A DNA stretch of 7,686 nt from Gemmatimonadota bacterium (GTDB lineage: Bacteria > Gemmatimonadota > Gemmatimonadetes > Gemmatimonadales > GWC2-71-9). Each line of letters begins with the position of its first letter. Within the stretch, counting starts at the first letter, position 1. The stretch spans positions 1-7,686 of the forward strand of contig SMVY01000024.1 of assembly GCA_004357415.1 (NCBI GenBank), given 5' to 3'. The notes below the pieces were generated by a model. That model had not been told where the DNA came from, did not search any database, and saw nothing but the letters and a program-made list of their open reading frames with translations. A program made the position numbers and the translations under genes. This document shows positions 1 through 6,704 of this stretch, in pieces.

Positions 1-534
1 TACCTCACCCGATCCACCGCAGGTGCGACACGCCGCCGGCCGGGCTCCCTGGGCCAGCCCCTGGCCGCTGCACACCTCGCATGTTTCCAGCGTCCGCAGC
101 TTGAGCGTCCGCTTGGCGCCATTGGCGACGTCGTCGATCGTCAGTTTGATGGTGACGCGTACGTCACGGCCGCGCCGGTTCTCCGCCGCCGATGGTTGTT
201 GGCCCCCGAACATCGATTCGAAGCCACCTCGGCCGGCGCCGAAGTCGCGCATGAAGATGTTGAGCGCTTCCGAAAGATCCACGTGATGGAAGCCGCCAAA
301 CCCGCCGCCGCCGCCACCCTTGAGACCGGCTTCGCCGTAGCGGTCGTACAGCGCCCGTTGCTCCGGGTCGCGCAACACCTCGTACGCCTCGGTGATCTCC
401 TTGAACCGCGCCTCGGCATCCGGGGCGTCGTTCCGGTCGGGATGGTACTCCATGGCCAACCGGCGGTAGGCCTTCTTGATATCGTCCTCGCTGGCGTCGC
501 GAGGAGCGTTCAGCCGCGTGTAGAAATCGCTCAA
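1..534 (-). CDS. dnaJ: Chaperone protein DnaJ, N-terminal 178 residues (3' end outside window)
   Basis: DnaJ is the cytoplasmic J-domain co-chaperone that hands unfolded proteins to DnaK and stimulates its ATPase. The J domain occupies about residues 3-70, with the HPD motif at 31-33 in the context MEYHPDRND. A Gly/Phe-rich linker follows (about 71-120, GGGGGGFGGF and FGAGRGGFESMFGG). The zinc-binding region then begins, with the first two CxxCxGxG motifs at C152/C155 and C169/C172, so this is a type I DnaJ. The frame is still open at the left edge; the rest of the zinc region and the C-terminal substrate-binding domains are missing. The start is taken as TTG at 534-532, because MSDFYTRL then aligns with the DnaJ N-terminus and AGAGGGG lies 8 nt upstream. 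The start overlaps the hrcA stop by 4 nt, so the two are probably translationally coupled. The usual YYEVLGV at the N-terminus is FYTRLNA here. Identity is very secure. Confidence 0.96.
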   Translation of the reverse strand, partial: MSDFYTRLNAPRDASEDDIKKAYRRLAMEYHPDRNDAPDAEARFKEITEAYEVLRDPEQRALYDRYGEAGLKGGGGGGFGGFHHVDLSEALNIFMRDFGAGRGGFESMFGGQQPSAAENRRGRDVRVTIKLTIDDVANGAKRTLKLRTLETCEVCSGQGLAQGARPAACRTCGGSGEV

Positions 535-1568
535 TCCAGTAACCCCTCTACCAACCGACTGGTGTGTTCCACCAGACCGATGATCTTCTCGTACGGCATG
601 CGTGTTGGTCCCAACACTCCGATGACGCCCCTCAAGTCACCCCGAGAATAGGAGGCCGTCACCAGGGTCAGGTCTGACAGAGCCGGATCGAGATTCTCAC
701 CCCCGATGGTGATGCTGACACCGCTGTGACTACGGCTGGTCAGGACCTCGCGCAGCACCTCGCGCCGTTCGGTGATCTCCAGTAATTCCCGCATGCGCGC
801 TTTGGAGGCGAACTCCGGTTGATCGGCCAGCATCCGGGCGCTGCCCAGGTGAACCTCGGACGATGTCATGGTCTGCGCCACGATCTCTTCGCCCTCGGCC
901 AGGAAGATGTTCAGCAGCTCACGACCGCCGGGGGGACTGGCGGCATCGCGCAACCGCTCAGCCAGCGAACCACGCACCTCCTGCATGCTGAGACCGGCCA
1001 GACGTTCGTTCAATACCCTGGTGACCTGGGCCACCGCCTCGGACGCCACCGTGGCGGGAATCTGCACGAAGATGGTGCGGACCAAGCCGCTCTTCAGATT
1101 GAAAATGAGCAGCAACCGCTCCGAGGACACACGCACCAACTCGAGCCGCTCGAGGATGGCCTGATCCAGCGTCGGTGCCAGGGCCACGCCCAGTTCCATC
1201 GTGAGAACGCTGAGCACCTGCGCCGCACGATGCAGGATGTTCTTCATTTCGGTACTGGGACCAGGCAATTCCGCCGCCAGGGCCTGTTGCTCGTGCTCGC
1301 TCGGCGACGGAAACCGCAGCAGGCCGTCGACGTACGTTCGATAGCCAAGGTCTGTGGGAACACGGCCCGCCGAAGTATGCGGATGCAACAGGTATCCCCT
1401 CCGCTCCAGCTCGCTCATGGTGTTGCGAACCGTAGCGGGTGAGACACCCAGACCCGAACGGCGGGCCACGGCCTGGCTGCCGGCCGGCTCCGCCGTTTCG
1501 ATGTACATCTGGATGACCGCTTCCAAGACCCGCAATTCGCGCGGGCTGAGATCAGGCGTTCCAGTCAT
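531..1568 (-). CDS. hrcA: Heat-inducible transcription repressor HrcA
   Basis: HrcA is the DNA-binding repressor of class I heat-shock genes. In known systems it binds the CIRCE inverted repeat and is kept active by GroEL. The 345-residue product has the usual family length. The N-terminal winged helix covers about residues 5-75, with the recognition segment VSPATVRNTMSELERRGYL (42-60) and the hallmark PHTSAGRVPTDLGYRTYVD (63-81). The rest is the GAF-like/dimerisation part, ending in the conserved block around GVIGVLGPTRMPYEKIIGLV. The ATG at 1568 lies 4 nt after the hemW stop and has no clear Shine-Dalgarno sequence, so translation probably depends on ribosomes finishing hemW. The stop overlaps the dnaJ start. 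No CIRCE element is visible just upstream, so autoregulation, if present, must act on a more distant promoter. Identity is secure. Confidence 0.97.
   Translation of the reverse strand: MTGTPDLSPRELRVLEAVIQMYIETAEPAGSQAVARRSGLGVSPATVRNTMSELERRGYLLHPHTSAGRVPTDLGYRTYVDGLLRFPSPSEHEQQALAAELPGPSTEMKNILHRAAQVLSVLTMELGVALAPTLDQAILERLELVRVSSERLLLIFNLKSGLVRTIFVQIPATVASEAVAQVTRVLNERLAGLSMQEVRGSLAERLRDAASPPGGRELLNIFLAEGEEIVAQTMTSSEVHLGSARMLADQPEFASKARMRELLEITERREVLREVLTSRSHSGVSITIGGENLDPALSDLTLVTASYSRGDLRGVIGVLGPTRMPYEKIIGLVEHTSRLVEGLLD
543..549 (-). promoter_or_regulatory. Ribosome binding site deciding the TTG start of dnaJ
   Basis: On the minus strand AGAGGGG stands 8 nt before TTG at 534-532, a strong Shine-Dalgarno match at ideal spacing. 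No ATG or GTG lies at the right distance in the DnaJ frame, so this site is the main argument for a TTG start. It lies inside the last codons of hrcA. Confidence 0.7.
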
Positions 1569-1572
1569 GGGT

Positions 1573-2694
1573 TCAATTTAACTCCGGTTCGGCCACCTCG
1601 CCTACCAGGGCATCGAGCCTGAGCCACCCCTCCGGCGTGAGCCGTACCCGCTCCAAGCCGACCTCGGCCCAGCCGGCGGCCCGCCATCGGCCCGACACCG
1701 ACTCCTGAATATGGCCGCCCGGGACCCCGTCGCTGGTACGGAGCCCCAAATAGACTTCCTCCAACCGGACCTCGCGGGCCGTGAGATCCTCGGCACCCGC
1801 CACCGGCTGCCGCCCTCCCCCCGCCACGACCTCCCGGCGATAGGCCTCCCACTGGCGCACGTTCCACTGCCGGTGGCGGCCCCAGGCCGAGTGGGCCGAC
1901 GGCCCCAACCCGATGTAGTCGGCCCGGCGCCAATAGGCCGAGTTGTGACGGGCCCGGTAGCCGGGGCGGCAGGCGTTGGACACCTCGTAGTGGTCGAAGC
2001 CCGCGGTCTCGAGGATACCGTGGGCCGCGAGAAATTCAACGGCGTGCACCTCGTCCGCCGCCGGGCGCACCCGTCCACGGCCAACCCATTTTGCCAGCGG
2101 CGTGTGCGCCTCCACCGTCAACCCATACAGTGACAGGTGCGTCGGATCCAGTGCCAGCGCCCGTGACAGGTCGTCCTCCCAATCGCGTGCTATGTCGCGC
2201 GGGAGTCCGTAGATCAAGTCGAGCGACACGTCTTCGATACCGGCGCCGCGCAGGTGCGTCACCGCACGCTCGACCTGTTCCGGCCGGTGGCCGCGATGCA
2301 TCCACCGCAGCGCCGCCGGCGAAAAACTCTGCGCCCCCAGCGACACCCGGTTGATGCCCAGCCTGACCCAGTCCCCGGCCCTTTCTCCGGTGACGTCGTC
2401 CGGATTGGCCTCCAGCGTCACCTCGGCGCCGTCGAGCAGCGGAGCATCCTTCAGTATGGTCCCGACCAGCCGGTCCATTTCATCCGGCGCCAACAGCGAC
2501 GGTGTCCCCCCACCCAGATAGAGCGTCGCCAGAGTATCGGCTGACGGACCGCCTTCCCTCTCACGCCACATGCGCCACTCCGCCAGAACCGTGTCCACAT
2601 AGCTCGCCGACGGAACCTCCCGCCGCACCGCAATGGCAAAATCACAGTAGCTGCACCTACGGGCGCAGAAGGGAACGTGGATGTAGAGGTGCAT
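1573..2694 (-). CDS. hemW: Radical SAM heme chaperone HemW (HemN-like)
   Basis: HemW is a radical SAM protein related to coproporphyrinogen III dehydrogenase HemN. Studied members bind heme and act as heme chaperones rather than as the HemN oxidase. The product has 373 residues, the usual length. The 4Fe-4S motif is CARRCSYCDF with C10, C14 and C17. The residue after the last spacer is Phe, not the extra Cys of true HemN, which favours HemW. The SAM-binding GGGTPS is at 61-66. The family block YEVSNACRPGYRARHNSAYW (236-255), followed by DYIGLGPSAHS, is clear, and a HemN_C-type domain covers about 300-373. I chose the ATG at 2694 because MHLYIHVPFC matches the family N-terminus. The frame stays open 64 codons further upstream, but that part reads through a non-coding heptad repeat. 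The Shine-Dalgarno sequence is weak. Confidence 0.95.
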   Translation of the reverse strand: MHLYIHVPFCARRCSYCDFAIAVRREVPSASYVDTVLAEWRMWREREGGPSADTLATLYLGGGTPSLLAPDEMDRLVGTILKDAPLLDGAEVTLEANPDDVTGERAGDWVRLGINRVSLGAQSFSPAALRWMHRGHRPEQVERAVTHLRGAGIEDVSLDLIYGLPRDIARDWEDDLSRALALDPTHLSLYGLTVEAHTPLAKWVGRGRVRPAADEVHAVEFLAAHGILETAGFDHYEVSNACRPGYRARHNSAYWRRADYIGLGPSAHSAWGRHRQWNVRQWEAYRREVVAGGGRQPVAGAEDLTAREVRLEEVYLGLRTSDGVPGGHIQESVSGRWRAAGWAEVGLERVRLTPEGWLRLDALVGEVAEPELN

Positions 2695-2710
2695 GGCTGG
2701 AAAGGTAAGA

Positions 2711-2780
2711 GTGCGTAGCGCGTTGTGCGTTGGACGTAGGATATGGGGCGTGGGGCGTGGGGAGTGGTGAGAAGGATTTC
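2711..2780 (+). repeat. Imperfect 7-nt tandem repeat, about ten units in register
   Basis: Read in sevens, the units are GTGCGTA, GCGCGTT, GTGCGTT, GGACGTA, GGATATG, GGGCGTG, GGGCGTG, GGGAGTG, GTGAGAA, GGATTTC. The first eight share G at position 1 and mostly C/A-G-T at positions 4-6; the last two are degenerate. Because 7 is not a multiple of 3 the array is unlikely to be selected as coding, although the hemW frame remains open through it on the minus strand, giving a Pro/His/Arg-rich reading. Confidence 0.75.
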
Positions 2781-2792
2781 CCATTGAATCGG

Positions 2793-2820
2793 TTACCCCT
2801 GCGACCTGCGACCTGCGCAC
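2793..2820 (-). repeat. Second short heptad array in opposite orientation
   Basis: On the minus strand the units are GTGCGCA, GGTCGCA, GGTCGCA and a degenerate GGGGTAA. They resemble the plus-strand heptads at 2711-2738 (GTGCGTA, GCGCGTT, GTGCGTT), so the two arrays face each other within the same gap. Confidence 0.65.
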
Positions 2821-2822
2821 TC

Positions 2823-3903
2823 TCATGTCCTCACGAACAACCGCCCCGGCCGCTGCTCGATCACACCCGCCAATTCGAGGGCACACAGCCGGTCCAACAC
2901 CTGGGCCACCGGTTGCCGGACCGTTTCGGCCAAGACGTCGAGTTGCACCGGCGCCGCGCCCAGCACGCCGACCAGCCGGGCGTCTTCGGCGGAGAGTTGG
3001 GGAATCGGTCGTGGACGAGCATCCTCCCGTTGGACGCTCGCCTGCCGGCCATACAGTTCCAGGAGATCGCCGGGGACGAGCAACGGTATGGCGCCGTCCC
3101 GGATGAGACGGTTGGTGCCGGTCGAGGTCGGGGAGGTGATGGGGCCCGGTACCGCCATCACGTCGCGGCCCTGGTCGAGCGCGGACTCGACGGTAATGAG
3201 TGTGCCCGATCCCGCCGCCGCCTCGACCACGACCGTTACTCGAGCCAGTCCGGAGATGAGCCTGTTGCGCTTGGGAAAGCTTCCCGCGTGAGGTTTTTCG
3301 CCGGGTGGATATTCCGTGAGCAACAACCCCTCGCGTTGCACCCGTTGGTACAACCGGCGGTTGGCCGCGGGGTACACCACACCCAAGCCGTTGCCCAGCA
3401 CCCCAATCGTTCCTCCGTTTGCGTCGAGCGCCGCCGAGTGGGCCTCGGCATCGAGGCCGCGAGCCATGCCGCTCACCACGGTAATGCCAGCCCGAGCGGC
3501 CGCCCCGGCCACCAGTCGAGTGGTGCGTTCTCCGTAATCGCTGTGGTCACGGCTGCCTACGATGGCGACCGCCGGTGTGGCCAGCAAGCCCACGTCGCCG
3601 AGGGCGAAGAGGACCAGGGGCGGCTGCGGAATGGACTCGAGCGCCTTGGGAAACTGAGGATCGCCGGGCAGGAGGCACACGCCGCCGAGCGCCTCGACTG
3701 CCTTGCGGACGACAGTCCCAGCGGAGGGCGATTGCGACACCACCGCCGTGGCCGCGGCGCGGGATAATCCGGCCACGGTACCCAACAACGCAAACGGCGC
3801 CGCGAGGGCGCCGTGGGCAGAGTCGAAGGCCTTGACCAATCGGGCAAAACGGTCCGGGCCGATTCCTGGCGTCAACGCCAGCGCGACATGGGCATCCCGT
3901 TCC

Positions 3904-3911
<8 letters not shown>
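2823..3911 (-). CDS. dprA: DNA-processing protein DprA (Smf)
   Basis: DprA binds incoming single-stranded DNA in the cytoplasm during natural transformation and loads RecA; homologues also occur in bacteria not known to be competent. The product has 362 residues. A helical N-terminal part includes a helix-hairpin-helix-like stretch near TPGIGPDRFARL (14-25). The Rossmann-like core runs from about 85 to 285, with VAIVGSRDHSDYG (115-127), SGMARGLDAEAH (147-158), FPKRNRLISGLA (212-223), EAAAGSGTLIT (230-240) and GTNRLIRDGA (265-274). A small winged-helix domain follows at about 305-362. The ATG at 3911 lies inside the obgE end, overlapping it by 8 nt, with GAGG 9 nt upstream, so the two are probably coupled. 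The stop abuts the heptad element. No other competence gene is in the window, so a role in transformation is not shown here. Confidence 0.96.
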
Positions 3912-4921
<1,010 letters not shown>

Positions 4922-4932
<11 letters not shown>

Positions 4933-5566
4933 CGCCCGTCGCTCGCTCCCGAACCGCCTGCCACAGGGTTTCCGCTTTCACCGATTGCTCCCGCGTCATC
5001 AAAGGTTCCACCGACCGGAGTGCGGCGTCCACCTGGGCGATGGTGGCCCCGGCGTTCAGAGCGCCGCGCAGGTGCGAGTGGAGCTGGTGCGGCGTGTCCA
5101 GCACGGCCGTTTGCACCACGGTACACAGCTCCCGCCGAACCAGGTCCAGGCCCGGACGGCTCAAGGTCCGTCCGTACCCCTCGGTGATCATCCAGGCGTC
5201 GAGCGCCGGGTGCAATCGGCGCACGTTGGCACGCAGCTTCTCGTAGTTCTCGCCGTAGACCACGCGGCACGTTTCCTGGCCCCGGGTGTACCACGCTGCC
5301 GCGGCGTCATAGTCGGCGTCGGCATCGTGGTCCGGTGCATCGTCACCGGCCACGGAGCGCCACACGCCCATGGCCATGAGGGCCCGCGGCCAGCCAACCA
5401 TGAGCACCGACTGCAGCACCAGCTCGTCGATCCACCCGGCAGGAACATCTTGGGCCACGGCCCGTTCGGCCGACCGCCGGAGGAGGCCGTCGTGGCCGGT
5501 GGCGATCGCCGCGGCAAAATCTACCAGACACAGGGTGGCGTCGTCGAGAGCTGGCGCTTGCGCCAT
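4922..5566 (-). CDS. Carboxymuconolactone decarboxylase (PcaC/AhpD-like) family protein, two-repeat
   Basis: This 214-residue protein resembles the AhpD-like all-helical fold used by gamma-carboxymuconolactone decarboxylase. A first helical half lies at about 12-72. An Asp/Ala-rich linker follows (DDAPDHDADADYD, 75-87). The better-conserved second half lies at about 92-188, with RPGLDLVRRELCTVV and HLRGALNAGAT (165-175), the latter typical of the PcaC group. The CxxC peroxidase motif of true AhpD is absent, so alkylhydroperoxidase activity is unlikely. The substrate cannot be told, and no aromatic-degradation genes are nearby. GGAGAGG lies 6 nt before the ATG at 5566, a good ribosome binding site. 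An ATG at 5570 is in another frame. The 3' end overlaps obgE by 11 nt. Family membership is fairly sure; the function is unknown. Confidence 0.82.
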
Positions 5567-5572
5567 ACATTA

Positions 5573-5579
5573 CCTCTCC
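5573..5579 (-). promoter_or_regulatory. Ribosome binding site of the PcaC-like gene
   Basis: GGAGAGG on the minus strand, 6 nt before ATG 5566-5564. It fixes the start against the nearby out-of-frame ATG at 5570, and it touches the palindrome at 5580-5590. Confidence 0.65.
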
Positions 5580-5607
5580 GGTCCTGGACCAGGGTATCGA
5601 TTCCCTG
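5580..5607. other. Two adjoining palindromes in the asparaginase/PcaC-like gap
   Basis: GGTCC-T-GGACC (5580-5590) is an odd palindrome with 5-bp arms. It shares one base with CAGGG-T-ATCGAT-T-CCCTG (5590-5607), an 18-bp palindrome broken only by one mismatched pair. Together they fill 28 of the 46 nt between the genes and end directly at the ribosome binding site of the downstream gene. No run of T follows, so this is not a classical intrinsic terminator. A protein-binding site or an mRNA stem-loop affecting translation are the likelier options. Confidence 0.45.
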
Positions 5608-5612
5608 CAAGA

Positions 5613-6623
5613 TCAGGCAAGAAAGTGCAATCGACCGGCCGGCCGCAGCATCCCCGTCGGCTCGCCGCGAGTGTTGCAGATCGGCACGGTGGCGTGCTGC
5701 TCCAGCTCGTCCATCCACTCGCCAAAGGCAACGGGGATGGTGCCGTGCGCTGCCAACTGCCGCAGAATGGCCAACAGGGCAATGGGAGCGCTTCGCATGC
5801 CACCGTCCTCGACCTTCAACGCGATCCCGACACCGGCATCGACCACCGTCGCGCCGTACACCCCTTCAGCGCCGATCTTGGCGAGCACCGCTCCACCGGA
5901 GGCGCGCATGATGTCGCTGCACGGCCGCTGGTGGCCACCTACGATGAACGGATGCTCGGTCATGGCTTGACGGATCCGCCGGGCTGCCGGCAACGAGGAC
6001 GACCCCAACCGGGCGTAGGCCAACGCCATGCCCGCGAGTGACAGGCCGTAACACACCGTGGTGCAACCGTCCACGCCGAGGACGATGTCGGATGCCGGAA
6101 CGCCGGTCCACTCGGCAATTTCCTCGAGCAGGCGTTGCTGCACCGGGTGACCCTCTCGGAAATAGGATGCGGTATCCCAGCCGTGATGCTTGGCCAGGGC
6201 CAGCATCCCGGCGTGGTTGCCGGAGCAATTGCTCCACCGCGGGGTCGGTTCGATACCCTGGCGTGCCACCTCTCGCGCCACGTCTTCGGAAAGGGGTGGG
6301 TGGCCACCGCAGGCGAGGTCCGACTCGCTGCAACCGATGCGCGTCAGCAACCGGTCGATGGCCTCCAGGTGGACCGGTTCGCTCGAGTGCGAGGCGCAGA
6401 TCAGGGCCAAGTCTGCGGCGGACAGCTCGAACCGATCGGCCGCACCATCATCGATGAGCGGAATGGCCTGGAACGGCTTGGCAGCCGAACGCCAGAACGT
6501 CACCAACTCCGGATCGCCGCTCGTTGCCAGCCGGTGGCCCTCGGCATCGACCACGACCGCGGACACCCGATGCACGGATTCCACTAGCGATCCTCGAACC
6601 GCTTCGATACGGAGTTCAGTCAT
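5613..6623 (-). CDS. Asparaginase II family protein (Rhizobium etli AnsA/ReAV type)
   Basis: This 336-residue protein belongs to the family of the inducible R. etli L-asparaginase, which hydrolyses asparagine to aspartate and ammonia and has a beta-lactamase-like fold rather than the E. coli AnsA/AnsB fold. Visible family motifs are RSAAKPFQ (45-52, the SxxK pair S46/K49), CASHSSEPVH (76-85), NCSGNHAGML (132-141), GVDGCTTVCYG (183-193) and LAKIGAEGVYGA (247-258). In the R. etli enzyme zinc is held, as I recall, by two Cys and the Lys of a CxxK motif. Here the matching segment is C133-S-G-N136, so the Lys is Asn, while C133 and C187 remain. There is no signal peptide, so it is cytoplasmic. The ATG at 6623 has no visible Shine-Dalgarno sequence. 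It is the first gene of the minus-strand run. The exact substrate is inferred from family only. Confidence 0.88.
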   Translation of the reverse strand: MTELRIEAVRGSLVESVHRVSAVVVDAEGHRLATSGDPELVTFWRSAAKPFQAIPLIDDGAADRFELSAADLALICASHSSEPVHLEAIDRLLTRIGCSESDLACGGHPPLSEDVAREVARQGIEPTPRWSNCSGNHAGMLALAKHHGWDTASYFREGHPVQQRLLEEIAEWTGVPASDIVLGVDGCTTVCYGLSLAGMALAYARLGSSSLPAARRIRQAMTEHPFIVGGHQRPCSDIMRASGGAVLAKIGAEGVYGATVVDAGVGIALKVEDGGMRSAPIALLAILRQLAAHGTIPVAFGEWMDELEQHATVPICNTRGEPTGMLRPAGRLHFLA

Positions 6624-6704
6624 AGGCGGTAGAACATAGCCGATTCATCAATGGGGAGAAGGGTATCGCCTTGCCGCCGGTAGCGCTCCCATTAGCTTTC
6701 CCCC
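6624..6704. promoter_or_regulatory. Divergent promoter region between asparaginase and Wzi-like genes
   Basis: These 81 nt separate two divergent start codons and must hold both promoters. An imperfect inverted repeat, AATGGGGAG (6650-6658) and CTCCCATT (6686-6693), with one bulged G and 27 nt between the arms, sits in the middle. On the minus strand TATGTT (6638-6633) lies 9 nt before the asparaginase ATG and could be a -10 box of a leaderless transcript. On the plus strand TTGCCG (6671-6676) and TAGCTT (6693-6698) are a weak -35/-10 pair with 16-nt spacing. No Shine-Dalgarno sequence precedes either ATG. The need for promoters is firm; the boxes are guesses. Confidence 0.4.

Larger units (their letters stand above)
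2708..2823. repeat. Small inverted-repeat element filling the dprA-hemW gap
   Basis: The outer ends are a perfect 8-bp inverted repeat, AGAGTGCG at 2708-2715 and CGCACTCT at 2816-2823. Inside each end, 7-nt motifs run inward: GTGCGTA-type heptads on the plus strand at the left, and GTGCGCA/GGTCGCA heptads on the minus strand at the right. The centre (about 2781-2792) is non-repetitive. The right terminal repeat reaches the first base of the dprA stop codon. There is no ORF of its own and no T-tract typical of an intrinsic terminator. It could be a dispersed non-autonomous repeat, a cruciform-forming spacer, or heptad expansion with a chance terminal match. The repeats are seen directly; the unity of the element is inference. 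Confidence 0.55.

Noticed and set aside
819..1442. 207-codon plus-strand open frame
   Set aside because: Shadow of hrcA on the opposite strand; Gln/His/Arg-rich with no family likeness.
2708..2823. GAGTGC half-sites read as a CIRCE operator for HrcA
   Set aside because: CIRCE has CACTC on the left and GAGTG on the right, 9 nt apart. Here the order is reversed and the arms are about 100 nt apart.
2708..2823. Intrinsic terminator after dprA
   Set aside because: The 8-bp arms are 100 nt apart, and no compact GC stem with a T-tract is seen on the minus strand.
2695..2886. 64-codon N-terminal extension of hemW
   Set aside because: The extra residues are read through the heptad repeat and the dprA 3' end, are Pro/His/Arg-rich, and precede the conserved MHLYIHVPFC start of the family.
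2730..3767. 345-codon plus-strand open frame
   Set aside because: Antisense to dprA, begins in the heptad repeat, and its composition is Arg/Gln/His-rich without motifs.
6135..6639. Two overlapping plus-strand frames of about 150 codons
   Set aside because: Antisense to the asparaginase family gene, whose motifs account for the region.
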